This document shows, in pieces, positions 21,976 to 33,730 of a stretch of DNA of 64,000 nt. The notes beneath the pieces were generated by a model. That model did not search any database, had not been told where the DNA came from, and saw nothing but the letters and a program-made list of their open reading frames with translations. The translations under genes were made by a program, and so were the position numbers. How positions within the stretch are numbered: position 1 is the stretch's first letter; each line of letters starts with the position of its first letter. Source of the DNA: Picocystis sp. L7 (taxonomy: Eukaryota; Chlorophyta; Picocystophyceae; Picocystales; Picocystaceae); the NCBI GenBank assembly GCA_020975725.1, contig QXJR01000024.1:124001-188000 (forward strand). Direction: 5' to 3'.

Positions 21976-24335
21976 TAGTATCGGAGCCCGTTTGAAGCAG
22001 GAGAAAACCAAGAAACAAAACAGAAAACAAGAAAAACAGCAAAAATAAATGGAAGGAGTGAACTTCGAAAAACTGAACTCCGTGAGCTTTCCGATATGGA
22101 AACATCGGATGAAAGCACTACTGATTAACAAAGGAGTTGGTGATGTTATCACAAACAAAGACTGTGAACACTCTGAAAAGGCATTGGCACTCATGTGCTT
22201 GTGTGTGAGCAATGAGCATGTGGATTTGGTGGCGAACTCCGAAAGTGCCCAGCATGTGTGAACAATGCTCGAGGACATGCACGCGGGTCAAACCGCCGCA
22301 CGCCGTCTCACCCTGCGCAAGGAGTTAACAGGACTTACCAAGAAACCGGAGGAAAGCATGATGAGCTTCATCATGCGTGGAAAGCAGATCTGCACCAACC
22401 TGCGCGCGATCGATGGGTCGGTGACCGAGATCCATCTGATCGATGCGATCCTATCTGGCCTGCCGGAGAAATATGCCAACAAGGTAGAGATGCTAACTAC
22501 CTTGGGAGAGACAGACATGCTCAAAATCCAGAATCAGCTTCTCCAGGCAGAAAGTGCCATCACCGTGCGAGAGACATCTAGAGGCCAGGTTGCTTTCGCT
22601 ACGCAGAACCGACGCCCGAAGTTTACCTGCAGCTATTGTGGCAGAAGTGGACATGGCCGCGAAAAATGCTGGTACCTGAACGGATTGCCTCCACATCTGC
22701 AGAAACAACCCAAAAACGATAGGGAAACGGATGAAAAGGTTGCACTGGTCTCTTATGCTTTTGAATGTGGAGAAGCAAACTGTTTGGAAAACATCTGGAT
22801 CGTGGACAGCGGCGCCACCGCTCATGTTTGCGCTCAACAAGCGATGTTTACATCGCTGACACAAGAAGCATCGCCGCAGTCCATCTTGGTTGGAAATGGA
22901 GAAGTAGTGCACGCCAAGCAATCTGGAACCGTTGCTCTTACTGAAAACGTGGAATTGCAGAAGGTGTTGTTTTGTCCGGAACTACGGGTGAACTTAATCT
23001 CGGTTCCAAAACTGATGGAACGTGGATGCAACGTGTACTTTGAAAATGGGGAATGTGCGATTTGGAAAGGCAAGCAGAAAGTCCTCAGTGCGGTGCAGAA
23101 AAATGGTCTTTACGTGATCTGTGGACAAAGTGAAAATGTTTTCTCAGCCATGGAGTGGCACAGAAAATTGGCTCATTTTGGCCAGATGGAAAAGGTGCAC
23201 GACACCGTGGTAGGTGTACCAGACAATCTAAAGTGGACCAAAAACAGCTGTGAAACGTGCATTCAAGCCAAACAAGCCAGATCTGCCATCCCCAAAGGAA
23301 ATGAAGAAAATCTGGCAAATGTTGGAGAATTGTTGCATATGGATTTGATGGGACCCATCACGCCTGCTGGATAGAACGGAGAAAAATACATTGTCAGCAT
23401 TCTGGACGAGAAGAGCAAACTGGGGTTTGCAAAACCTATTTGCAACAAATCACAAGCAGCAGCTGTCATCAAAACGGTGATTCGGATGATGGAGAAGCAA
23501 ACTGGAAATGCTGTGAAGTTTGTGCGTTCGGATCGTGGAACCGAATTTCTCAATGCAGAACTACAAAACTTCCTACAAGAAAATGGCATCCAGCAACAGA
23601 CGAGTGCACCATACACTCCACAGCAAAATGGAAACGCAGAACGATATAACAGGACAATTCTGGAAAAAGTGCGCGCAGTGCTCTTGGATGGTGGTCTGGA
23701 CAAACGTTTTTGGAACTTTGCCGTGGAACATTGTGCTCTTGTCAGAAACCGTGTGCCTTGCAAACCTCATGGCCGTACACCCTACGAAGCAGTTTTGGGT
23801 CAGAAACCGGATGTTTCCAATATGCACATATTTGGTGAAACGTGTTATGTGCTTAAGAATCCAACTGAGACAACTGGAAAAATGGATGCAAAAAGTAAGC
23901 CAGGTCATTTCGTTGGATTCGAGCCTGGAACAAAAGACACGTACCGTATTTGGTGTGGTGAAAAATTGGTACTGTCCAGAAACGTCACTTTTCTTGGTGT
24001 GGCAGAGAAACCTACAGCATCGCCAGATGACACTCAGGAAGACATAACGCTTATGCCTACCGCGTCAGAAACATTGGAACCTGTTTCGTTGGGGGAGAGG
24101 CAGAACAGTACAATTGAAAATGTGGAATTACCAGAGCACGAAACAACCGAGGGAACGGAAGATGCAGAAAACATCAGCAATACGGCTGCTGAAGAAAGGC
24201 GCTACCCACTTCGTGAACGTCGTCCACCACAGCCATATTGGACTGCAAATGTTTGCTTGACCGATCCTTTGACTTTGGATGAGGCTTTAGGTAGCCCCCA
24301 GCACGATGATTGGAAACTGGCCTTGCAGGAAGAAG
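21680..24335 (+). mobile_element. Copia complex, unit 3: + strand LTR and 5' half
   Basis: Third copy of the plus-strand part: LTR 21680-21975, then gag to integrase up to the AGAAG at 24331-24335. Here the minus LTR that follows belongs to a whole element and not just a 3' half, so the tandem pattern ends. Same breaks as the other two plus halves. Confidence 0.9.
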
Positions 24336-24631
24336 TGTAAGAAGCAGGGTGTTGACTTTGGATACGTTCGTGGGTTGCCACCTTCGTAGTTGTGTATTAC
24401 ATGCAAGAATGAGTGGTGAGTATCCCCACTCAATGGCGGCTTCATCGACCGCAGAGGACCTCTCAGTAAACCGTCATCGGTCCTCGTCGGTATTGTTCCC
24501 TGCAGGAATGGGCATCGCCCTTCGAGGACCCACAGGGGGCCCCATACTCCTCGAAGGTACTCGACCGAAACTCGGTCGTGGTCCCTAAGGGATTCGACCT
24601 CCCAGGGACCAGGGCTTGAGCAGCCTCAACA
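24336..24631 (-). repeat. Copia family 1 LTR, type 2 (3' LTR of the whole element)
   Basis: 296 bp. On the minus strand the polyprotein stop codon lies within the first bases of this LTR (TGTTGA). Carries a small private difference (CCGTCATCGG) from the other type 2 copies. Confidence 0.9.
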
Positions 24632-27600
24632 CTCTCCCCTGCTCATGGCCTGGTATTCCAACAAGCCCAATGTCTTCAATGCAACTTGCAACTTGGTGGG
24701 CCCCAGGGCCTTGGTCAGGAAATCGGCCAGCTGATCATTTGTGCTGATGTACTGGAATTTCAGCTCTCCCCGACTCACGCGGTTCCGCACAAAATGATGG
24801 GCGATGTCGACGTGTTTCGTACGGGACACCGTCAGAGCGTTCTTCGTCAAATTCACAGCACCTTGATTGTCACAATGAATGGTGATGCATTGGGCCCCAA
24901 ATCCAATATCATTCAACACCTTTCTCAGGTACAAAGCTTCTTTTGCTGCAGAAGCAGCAGCCATATACTCGGCCTCCGTCGTGGACACAGCAACTGTTTT
25001 CTGCAATTTTGTCTGCCAGGAAACCAAACTGCCGTGCAAAGTGAACACGTAGCCAGTTGTGCTACGTCTGGTTTCTTCACAGCCTCCGTAATTGGCATCA
25101 CAATAGCCTTCCAGCAAACTTGGGGAGCTGTCACCCAGCAAGATACCAACTGCCTTTGTGCCATTCAGGTATTTCAGGACCCTCTTGGCCACGGCCACGT
25201 GATTGCTAGTTGGTGCAGAGACATAGCGGGCCAGACGATTGGTCACATAAGCTATGTCTGGTCTTGTGGACACTGCAAGGTACATGAGACACCCAACCAA
25301 TTCCTGGTATGGAAAGTTGGATTCTGTCGCTGTTGCATCTGAGGTCCATTTTGTTCCAGGTTCCAATGGCGTAGAGACACTGTAGCAATCTGCCATTCTG
25401 AACCTTTCCAGCAAGTTGTTCACGTAGGTCTCTTGACTGAGAAAGACCCTTTTTCCATTTCGATCACGTTCCATTTTGATTCCTAGAAAATGATCCGTGG
25501 GCCCAAGGTCTCTGCCTTCAAAGGTGGTCAGCAAGGATTGCTTGACATTTTCCACTTTTGATCTGCCATTTCCACAAAGCAACAGGTCATCCACGTAGAC
25601 CATCAGCAACATGTCTTCACCCACGTATAAGCCCGGATCTGCAGTGGAGCATCTGAATCCAAGCTTTTCCAAAACATCCGTGAGTTTGATGTGCCAGGCA
25701 CGTGGGGCTTGTTTAAGACCATACAGGGTCTTTTTCAACTTCCAAACTTTGCCATCCAGCTGAAAACCAGGGGGCATATCCATGTAGATTTCTTCGTCCA
25801 GATCACCGTTGAGGAAAGCCGTTTTGATGTCAATGTTTTCGACTTCCCAGTCTCGTTTAGCAGCCAAGGTCCACAATAAACGTAAAGTGCTTTGTTTTGC
25901 CACCGGTGCAAACGTTTCACCAAAATCAATGCCTGCAACCTGTTTGAATCCTTTGGCAACCAGGCGAGCCTTGAAACGTTGGATGTTCCCATCTTGGTCG
26001 TATTTTACCTTGAAGACCCACTTGCAAGGCAGAGTCTTCATCTGAGGCGTTCGGTCCACCACATCAAAAACATCCTGCTCGCTCAAACTGGATACTTCTT
26101 CCTGCAAGGCCAGTTTCCAATCATCGTGCTGGGGGCTACCTAAAGCCTCATCCAAAGTCAAAGGATCGGTCAAGCAAACATTTGCAGTCCAATATGGCTG
26201 TGGTGGACGACGTTCACGAAGTGGGTAGCGCCTTTCTTCAGCAGCCGTATTGCTGATGTTTTCTGCATCTTCCGTTCCCTCGGTTGTTTCGTGCTCTGGT
26301 AATTCCACATTTTCAATTGTACTGTTCTGCCTCTCCCCCAACGAAACAGGTTCCAATGTTTCTGACGCGGTAGGCATAGGCGTTATGTCTTCCTGAGTGT
26401 CATCTGGCGATGCTGTAGGTTTCTCTGCCACACCAAGAAAAGTGACGTTTCTGGACAGTACCATTTTTTCACCACACCAAATACGGTACGTGTCTTTTGT
26501 TCCAGGCTCGAATCCAACGAAATGACCTGGCTTACTTTTTGCATCCATTTTTCCAGTTGTCTCAGTTGGATTCTTAAGCACATAACACGTTTCACCAAAT
26601 ATGTGCATATTGGAAACATCCGGTTTCTGACCCAAAACTGCTTCGTAGGGTGTACGGCCATGAGGTTTGCAAGGCACACGGTTTCTGACAAGAGCACAAT
26701 ATTCCACGGCAAAGTTCCAAAAACGTTTGTCCAGACCACCATCCAAGAGCACTGCGCGCACTTTTTCCAGAATTGTCCTGTTATATCGTTCTGCGTTTCC
26801 ATTTTGTTGTGGAGTGTATGGTGCACTCGTCTGTTGCTGGATGCCGTTTTCTTGCAGAAAGTTTTGTAACTCTGCATTGAGAAATTCGGTTCCACGATCC
26901 GAACGCACAAACTTCACAGCATTTCCAGTTTGCTTCTCCATCAGCCGAATCACCGTTTTGATGACAGCTGCTGCTTGTGATTTGTTGCAAATAGGTTTTG
27001 CAAACCCCAGTTTGCTCTTCTCGTCCAGAATGCTGACAATGTATTTTTCTCCGTTCTTTCCAGCAGGCGTGATGGGTCCCATCAAATCCATATGCAACAA
27101 TTCTCCAACATTTGCTTGATTTTCTTCATTTCCTTTGGGAATAGCAGATCTGGCTTGTTTGGCTTGGATGCACGTTTCACAACTGATTTTGTTCCACTTT
27201 AGATTGTCTGGTACACCTACCACGGTGTCGTGCACCTTTTCCATCTGGCCAAAATGAGCCAATTTTCTGTGCCACTCCATGGCTGAGAAAACATTTTCAC
27301 TTTGTCCACAGATCACGTAAAGACCATTTTTCTGCACCGCACTGAGGACTTTCTGCTTGCCTTTCCAAATCGCACATTCCCCATTTTCAAAGTACACGTT
27401 GCATCCACGTTCCATCAGTTTTGGAACCGAGATTAAGTTCACCCGTAGATCCGGGCAAAACAGCACCTTCTGCAATTCCAGGTTTTCCGCAAGAGCAACG
27501 GTGCCAGATTGCTTGGCGTGCACTACTTCTCCATTTCCAACCAAGATGGACTGCGGCGATGCTTCTTGTGTCAGCGATGTAAACATCGCTTGTTGAGCGC

Positions 27601-28381
27601 AAACATGAGCGGTGGCGCCGCTGTCCACGATCCAGATGTTTTCCAAACAGTTTGCTTCTCCACATTCCAGAGCGTAAGAGACCAGTGCAACCTTTTCATC
27701 CGTTTCCCTATCGTTTCTGGGCTGTTTCTGCAGATGTGGAGGCAATCCGTTCAGGTACCAGCATTTTTCGCGGCCATGTCCACTTCTGCCACAATAGCTG
27801 CAGGTAAACTTCGGGCGTCGGTTCTGCGTAGCGAAAGCAACCTGGCCTCTAGATGTCTCTCGCACCGTGATGGCACTTTCTGCCTGGAGAAGCTGATTCT
27901 GAATTTTGAGCATATCTGTCTCTCCCAAGGTAGTTAGCATCTCTACCTTGTTGGCATATTTCTCCGGCAGGCCAGATAGGATCGCATCGATCAGATGGAT
28001 GTCGGTCACCGACCCATCGATCGCGCGCAGGTTGGTGCAGATCTGCTTTCCACGCATGATGAAGCTCATCATGCTTTCCTCCGGTTTCTTGGTAAGTCCT
28101 GTTAACTCCTTGCGCAGGGTGAGACGGCGAGCGGCGGTTTGACCCGCATGCATGTCCTCGAGCATGGTCCACGCATGCTGCGCAGATTCAGAGTTCGCCA
28201 CCAAATCCACATACTCATTGCTCACACACAAGCACATGAGTGCCAATGCCTTTTCGGAGTGTTCACTGTCTTTGTTTAAGATGGCTTCTCCAACTCCCTT
28301 GGTGACCAGCAAAGCTTTCATCCGATGTTTCCATATCGGGAAATTTTCCGAGTTCAGTTTCTCGAAGTTCACTCCTTCCAT
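24626..28381 (-). CDS. Copia family 1 Gag-Pol polyprotein, 1,251 residues
   Basis: One uninterrupted frame in classic Copia order: gag (SENFPIWKHRMKALL near the N-terminus), CCHC knuckle (CSYCGRSGHGREKCW, about residue 196), aspartic protease (WIVDSGATAHVCA, about 250), pre-integrase zinc region (WHRKLAHFGQ and CETCIQAKQ), integrase core (MDLMGPI, VRSDRGTEF, APYTPQQNGNAERYNR), reverse transcriptase (KARLVAKGFKQVAG, YVDDLLLCGNG) and RNase H (GYCDANYGG, STTEAEYMAAASAAKEALYL, VDIAHHFVRNR). The integrase-before-reverse-transcriptase order defines Ty1/Copia. The start codon lies about 110 bp inside the 5' LTR boundary, after the primer site and a homopolymer-rich leader. Confidence 0.95.
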   Translation of the reverse strand: MEGVNFEKLNSENFPIWKHRMKALLVTKGVGEAILNKDSEHSEKALALMCLCVSNEYVDLVANSESAQHAWTMLEDMHAGQTAARRLTLRKELTGLTKKPEESMMSFIMRGKQICTNLRAIDGSVTDIHLIDAILSGLPEKYANKVEMLTTLGETDMLKIQNQLLQAESAITVRETSRGQVAFATQNRRPKFTCSYCGRSGHGREKCWYLNGLPPHLQKQPRNDRETDEKVALVSYALECGEANCLENIWIVDSGATAHVCAQQAMFTSLTQEASPQSILVGNGEVVHAKQSGTVALAENLELQKVLFCPDLRVNLISVPKLMERGCNVYFENGECAIWKGKQKVLSAVQKNGLYVICGQSENVFSAMEWHRKLAHFGQMEKVHDTVVGVPDNLKWNKISCETCIQAKQARSAIPKGNEENQANVGELLHMDLMGPITPAGKNGEKYIVSILDEKSKLGFAKPICNKSQAAAVIKTVIRLMEKQTGNAVKFVRSDRGTEFLNAELQNFLQENGIQQQTSAPYTPQQNGNAERYNRTILEKVRAVLLDGGLDKRFWNFAVEYCALVRNRVPCKPHGRTPYEAVLGQKPDVSNMHIFGETCYVLKNPTETTGKMDAKSKPGHFVGFEPGTKDTYRIWCGEKMVLSRNVTFLGVAEKPTASPDDTQEDITPMPTASETLEPVSLGERQNSTIENVELPEHETTEGTEDAENISNTAAEERRYPLRERRPPQPYWTANVCLTDPLTLDEALGSPQHDDWKLALQEEVSSLSEQDVFDVVDRTPQMKTLPCKWVFKVKYDQDGNIQRFKARLVAKGFKQVAGIDFGETFAPVAKQSTLRLLWTLAAKRDWEVENIDIKTAFLNGDLDEEIYMDMPPGFQLDGKVWKLKKTLYGLKQAPRAWHIKLTDVLEKLGFRCSTADPGLYVGEDMLLMVYVDDLLLCGNGRSKVENVKQSLLTTFEGRDLGPTDHFLGIKMERDRNGKRVFLSQETYVNNLLERFRMADCYSVSTPLEPGTKWTSDATATESNFPYQELVGCLMYLAVSTRPDIAYVTNRLARYVSAPTSNHVAVAKRVLKYLNGTKAVGILLGDSSPSLLEGYCDANYGGCEETRRSTTGYVFTLHGSLVSWQTKLQKTVAVSTTEAEYMAAASAAKEALYLRKVLNDIGFGAQCITIHCDNQGAVNLTKNALTVSRTKHVDIAHHFVRNRVSRGELKFQYISTNDQLADFLTKALGPTKLQVALKTLGLLEYQAMSRGEC

Positions 28382-28475
28382 TTTGTTTTTGCTTTTCTCT
28401 GTTTTCCTTTTTTTTTTTTTGCGTTTTCTTTCTGTTTAGTTTTTCAGTTTGTTTTCTGTTTTCTTCTGCTTCAAA

Positions 28476-28490
28476 CGGGCTCCGATACCA
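28476..28490 (-). other. Primer-binding site of Copia family 1
   Basis: Directly after the 5' LTR the minus strand reads TGGTATCGGAGCCCG, close to the TGGTATCAGAGC site that Copia elements of plants use to pair with the 3' end of initiator methionine tRNA. The plus-strand copies have TAGTATCGGAGCCCG. Confidence 0.75.
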
Positions 28491-28784
28491 TGTAAGAAGC
28501 AGGGTGTTGACTTTGGATACGTTCGTGGGTTGCCACCTTCGTAGTTGTATATTACATGCAAGAATGAGTGGTGAGTATCCCCACTCAATGGCGGCTTCAT
28601 CGACCGCAGAGGACCTCTCAGTAACCGGGATCCCTCCTCGTCGGTATCGAACACTGCAGGAATGGGCATCGCCCTTCGAGGACCCAGAGGGGCCCCATAC
28701 TCCTCGAAGGTACTCGACCGAAACTCGGTCGTGGTCCCTAAGGGATTCGACCTCCCAGGGACCAGGGCTTGAGCAGCCTCAACA
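28491..28784 (-). repeat. Copia family 1 LTR, type 3 (5' LTR of the whole element)
   Basis: 294 bp; shares AGTGTTCGATACC with the LTR at 30378 and not with its own 3' partner. Confidence 0.9.
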
Positions 28785-30673
28785 CCACTTCGTGAACGTC
28801 GTCCACCACAGCCATATTGGACTGCAAATGTTTGCTTGACCGATCCTTTGACTTTGGATGAGGCTTTAGGTAGCCCCCAGCACGATGATTGGAAACTGGC
28901 CTTGCAGGAAGAAGTATCCAGTTTGAGCGAGCAGGATGTTTTTGATGTGGTGGACCGAACGCCTCAGATGAAGACTCTGCCTTGCAAGTGGGTCTTCAAG
29001 GTAAAATACGACCAAGATGGGAACATCCAACGTTTCAAGGCTCGCCTGGTTGCCAAAGGATTCAAACAGGTTGCAGGCATTGATTTTGGTGAAACGTTTG
29101 CACCGGTGGCAAAACAAAGCACTTTACGTTTATTGTGGACCTTGGCTGCTAAACGAGACTGGGAAGTCGAAAACATTGACATCAAAACGGCTTTCCTCAA
29201 CGGTGATCTGGACGAAGAAATCTACATGGATATGCCCCCTGGTTTTCAGCTGGATGGCAAAGTTTGGAAGTTGAAAAAGACCCTGTATGGTCTTAAACAA
29301 GCCCCACGTGCCTGGCACATCAAACTCACGGATGTTTTGGAAAAGCTTGGATTCAGATGCTCCACTGCAGATCCGGGCTTATACGTGGGTGAAGACATGT
29401 TGCTGATGGTCTACGTGGATGACCTGTTGCTTTGTGGAAATGGCAGATCAAAAGTGGAAAATGTCAAGCAATCCTTGCTGACCACCTTTGAAGGCAGAGA
29501 CCTTGGGCCCACGGATCATTTTCTAGGAATCAAAATGGAACGTGATCGAAATGGAAAAAGGGTCTTTCTCAGTCAAGAGACCTACGTGAACAACTTGCTG
29601 GAAAGGTTCAGAATGGCAGATTGCTACAGTGTCTCTACGCCATTGGAACCTGGAACAAAATGGACCTCAGATGCAACAGCGACAGAATCCAACTTTCCAT
29701 ACCAGGAATTGGTTGGGTGCTTGATGTACTTGGCAGTGTCCACAAGACCAGACATAGCTTATGTGACCAATCGTCTGGCCCGCTATGTCTCTGCACCAAC
29801 CAGCAATCACGTGGCCGTGGCCAAGAGGGTCCTGAAATACCTGAATGGCACAAAGGCAGTTGGTATCTTGCTGGGTGACAGCTCCCCAAGTTTGCTGGAA
29901 GGCTATTGTGATGCCAATTACGGAGGCTGTGAAGAAACCAGACGTAGCACAACTGGCTACGTGTTCACTTTGCACGGCAGTTTGGTTTCCTGGCAGACAA
30001 AATTGCAGAAAACAGTTGCCGTGTCCACGACGGAGGCCGAGTATATGGCTGCTGCTTCTGCAGCAAAAGAAGCTTTGTACCTGAGAAAGGTGTTGAATGA
30101 TATTGGATTTGGGGCCCAATGCATCACCATTCATTGTGACAATCAAGGTGCTGTGAATTTGACGAAGAACGCTCTGACGGTGTCCCGTACGAAACACGTC
30201 GACATCGCCCATCATTTTGTGCGGAACCGCGTGAGTCGGGGAGAGCTGAAATTCCAGTACATCAGCACAAATGACCAGCTGGCAGATTTTCTGACCAAGG
30301 CCCTGGGACCCACCAAGTTGCAAGTTGCATTGAAGACATTGGGCTTGTTGGAATACCAGGCCATGAGCAGGGGAGAGTGTTGAGGCTGCTCAAGCCCTGG
30401 TCCCTAGGAGGTCGAATCCCTTAAGGACCACGACCGAGTTTCGGTCGAGTACCTTCGAGGAGTATGGGGCCCCCTGTGGGTCCTCGAGGGGCGATGCCCA
30501 TTCCTGCAGTGTTCGATACCGACGAGGACCGATCCCGGTTTACTGAGAGGTCCTCTGCGGTCGATGAAGCCGCCATTGAGTGGGGATACTCACCACTCAT
30601 TCTTGCATGTAATATACAACTACGAAGGTGGCAACCCACGAACGTATCCAAAGTCAACGCCCTGCTTGTTACA
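28785..30673 (+). mobile_element. Copia family 1, + strand 3' half with LTR
   Basis: Plus-strand reverse transcriptase and RNase H (open to 30383) followed by the 3' LTR. It begins with 130 bp (28785-28914) that repeat the end of the plus 5' half (15366-15495), then continues through AGAAGTATCC into the 3' half. It is the natural partner of the plus 5' half at 12840, separated from it by the whole array. Confidence 0.9.
30378..30673 (+). repeat. Copia family 1 LTR, type 3 (outer right LTR)
   Basis: 296 bp from TGTTGAGG to TTGTTACA. Preceded by the same purine tract as in the whole element; the polyprotein stop again falls in its first bases. Confidence 0.9.
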
Positions 30674-33600
30674 GCCACCTTGTTTCAGCTTTGTTGTACT
30701 CTAAAACAGGTTTTGCCTGGCTCGAAAAGACAAGATGACACGAACATTTACACCATCGCGCTTCAGTTCAACCATTTCCCTTCTCCACCCTGGATTCAGT
30801 CGGCTTGACCCTTGGTTGCTTAATGCCATCTACTTTTAAATACTCAAGATCGATAAGTTTCCCTTCATTCGGCAATGGATAGCGATTCAACATGTATAAT
30901 TGTCTTATTGACAGCAATGGAAGTTGCGGCTCCATCTTGGCTCAAACTTGCCGGGTTAGATGGTCCATACTTTCGTGGATAGTTTCTATGACTACGACTT
31001 TTATCGGACATAGTAAACTCGGGTACATTGTTTCCATGCGCTACTCTTCAATTGGCTTCATGTGTGTGTCTATCTGAGCGCGTGCGAGCTTCTGCATCGG
31101 ACTCACAACTGTGAAGTTTACCCTTAATACTTACTTTTTGAAGGCAAGGATACATATGCTTTTCAATCAAACAAGCATGCAAGCGATCCCAAGATATACT
31201 ATCGACTCGCTTTGCTCCTGTACCTTTAAAAGTACAAGAACCCTTTGTTACTCGTGGTCATAAAAATTACTTTGTTCTCTTATTCAAAGCACACTACCTG
31301 TGCAACTAGTCTTTCACTTTCGTTGATGCGTCCGAACTTACGAACTTCTTGGAACAGCGGCCTCTGTCGCACGTGGATCGCATCTGCACACATCGAGGAA
31401 ATGCAAGCAAGGGGGGCACGGCTCCAAGGGCATGGGTGATGTACCACGGCAGGCATTTGTTGAAAAAGCAGTTCGTTGATTGCAGGTGGAAGGGTTTCTC
31501 AGGAGAGGAAGGGTGCAAGATTCTTCTTTGCATGGGATAGCTTGTCAGTTTTCACAAGGGTGAGGATTGGGATAGATAGATGGGGCCCCAACTGTCTGAA
31601 TTTCATTGCCCACTTCCCCACATCACATGCACTTTGTGCTAAATACTTCCCACACGTAGAAGAAGATTTTCCGTGTTTGTCTCGTGCCTTGAACGCCGAG
31701 GAACCATCCAATTCATTTGTGTATATTGCAAATGCAAGGGAGGGAAGGGTGAGGTTGAATCGAACTCATATGAAACCAATGGACGATTCAATGATTTCCC
31801 CATATCATCCAAGCATGCGCGGTGGACCTTACCGAGATGGCAACAACAATCGAACGGGTAGAATGTGGATGCTTGTGCCGATCTTTCATCGATATCAACA
31901 AATATATACCGCCCAATATCAACTCTACAGGGTCAGGGTTCGAAGCATCGCATAAACTTCAGTGTTCTTTACAATCCTGCCGTAGTGGTGATCCACGCCA
32001 CCAATAAACGGAGTAGCACTATGTCATTCGAATCCGTGATAGATGTTCTACTCTAACAAGGGCTTGATACTTTCCCGGAGCAATGAACCTCCGTTGAGAT
32101 TATAACTCTCGAGGCGATCCACGCGTGCATGGGATTTTCCTTCCCAATCCGAGTCTCTGTTGCTTCTTAGCGAGCGTGTCCAATGAAGTCCATTTTGATG
32201 GTTGCATATTCCACGGTTGGCATGCGGTGGGAATGTGAAGCGGCAAAAATTTCATCCCGCGGATCCCAATTTCCGTCCTTCACGTGAGTTGGAGATCGAA
32301 TTGGGCCACTCCTCAAAGAGGGAAGCCGAGGCGCCACAAGGGAGTCGGAAAGCATCCGACCCTCGTTCCGTGGAAGAACAAGACGTGCTCCTTTAGGCCC
32401 AACGGTCAAAGGATCGCCATGAGCGCCTTGTCTTAGGATCCGTGGTCTGAGAAAACACTCACCGAGGAAGAAATTCAAGGGCGAGGTCGAAATGCACCGT
32501 TCACACGGGTCGCACTAGGTAAGCATCGTCTTTGGACAAAAGTGCTCTTCATCGCCAAGGAAAGATGATGATACCTTGAGATACTTGACTTAGCTCGTAA
32601 AAATGCTCATAACCCATTTCCACACCTAGTAAATACGTGAAGGGACCCCATACACGTGTAGGCACGCATACCTCATGCTCACGTATGCCATACTACGGCC
32701 TAGCCATCTCGAACTAGGGTGACAACGCCTTCTACTTCATCCGATCATGTTGCCACGCGAAAATGGCGAAGGAAATTTGGATGATGTTCTATTATCTTTG
32801 GCGTATCCTTCCTTCGAACCATGCACTTGCTTGCACCGTTTCATCCGACACAAGCATCGCCACCGTAGATCAAGTTCCCCAACCTCTCATAGTGGACTCG
32901 CTGCTTGCGAATGAGAGTTTTTCTCCGACGAGGTAAGAAGTAAGGAGATTGTTCCATGGGACTTGCAACCCCAGCGAGGAGCGTGCTTTTGGTGTTGTAT
33001 TATGGTGCACGACCTTTTTTCACCAAAAAGTTGTCGCTGCACATGAAAAGGGGGGGGGGGGTAAATGCATGCCGAGCCAACGGCGATCCTTGCAAGTTTC
33101 CTAAGGGCGGAATTCTACGCACACTTCTTTCGTCTAAAAGCCTCCTTGATTTGAGTCCAAACATTCACGTATAGTTTGGTTTCCCTTGTTCTTCCTCGAA
33201 GACACACCCAATGCTAGGGAGCAAGGGTGTAGGAAAAGTCAGATTTCTCGTTGCGTTCCTTGTACAGTGCATTTGCATCGAGGGTCGAACCAAGCCCTTG
33301 GATCCGATCGGCGGGGTGGACGATAAATAGAGGGCGACGAAACGAAACCTTGCCCACGAGACCACCGGATTCCCTACGTATGACAACGAGGGATTGTTCG
33401 ATGGCTCGTCTCTTCATGGTGCGATTTCTATGTGGATTCGTTGGGAAAGAGGTTGTTTTCCCACGTAGGTGGTTCTCCCTCGCGTTCCACGACGGCTTGT
33501 GGTGTGTTTCCGATGTTAGACCATGGGGACGACATCCTTCCGGGTGAGGGTTGCGTCCATCGTCTACCCCCTTTCACGGTCCACGTTCAACGCACGTGAT

Positions 33601-33730
33601 TCGCTAGTAGGCAAGGCTTTTTTCTTCCTTTTCCTTCGCCTCGTTGCACGTGGATGGGGTGTGCATGGGTCTTCTTGTGTACGTGGAAGGGTATGGTCGT
33701 GTTCCCTTGTGGCTGGGGTGAGGCACGAAT
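30674..33730. other. AT-richer gene-free DNA
   Basis: No open frame with domain motifs on either strand and no recognisable repeat apart from an 11-base G run near 33050. I see no gene here. Confidence 0.5.

Larger units (their letters stand above)
24336..28784 (-). mobile_element. Whole-looking Copia family 1 element on the minus strand
   Basis: LTRs at 28491-28784 (5') and 24336-24631 (3') enclose a primer-binding site, one long polyprotein frame and a purine tract (AGGGGAGAG) just before the 3' LTR. It looks whole, with no break seen in the coding frame. The two LTRs are not of the same type: the 5' one reads AGTGTTCGATACC and the 3' one GGGAACAATACC at the same place. The flanks also differ: AGAAG on the left, and on the right CCACTTCG, which is element sequence lying 130 bp further upstream. 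The element as it stands is therefore probably recombinant and not one clean insertion. Confidence 0.85.

Noticed and set aside
12840-30673. Independent insertion of many Copia copies at the same AGAAG site
   Set aside because: The plus halves share the same damage and the units have exactly equal length, which duplication or an assembly loop explains more simply.
12840-30673. A single outer element with ordinary target duplication
   Set aside because: Left flank ATTAG and right flank GCCAC do not match.
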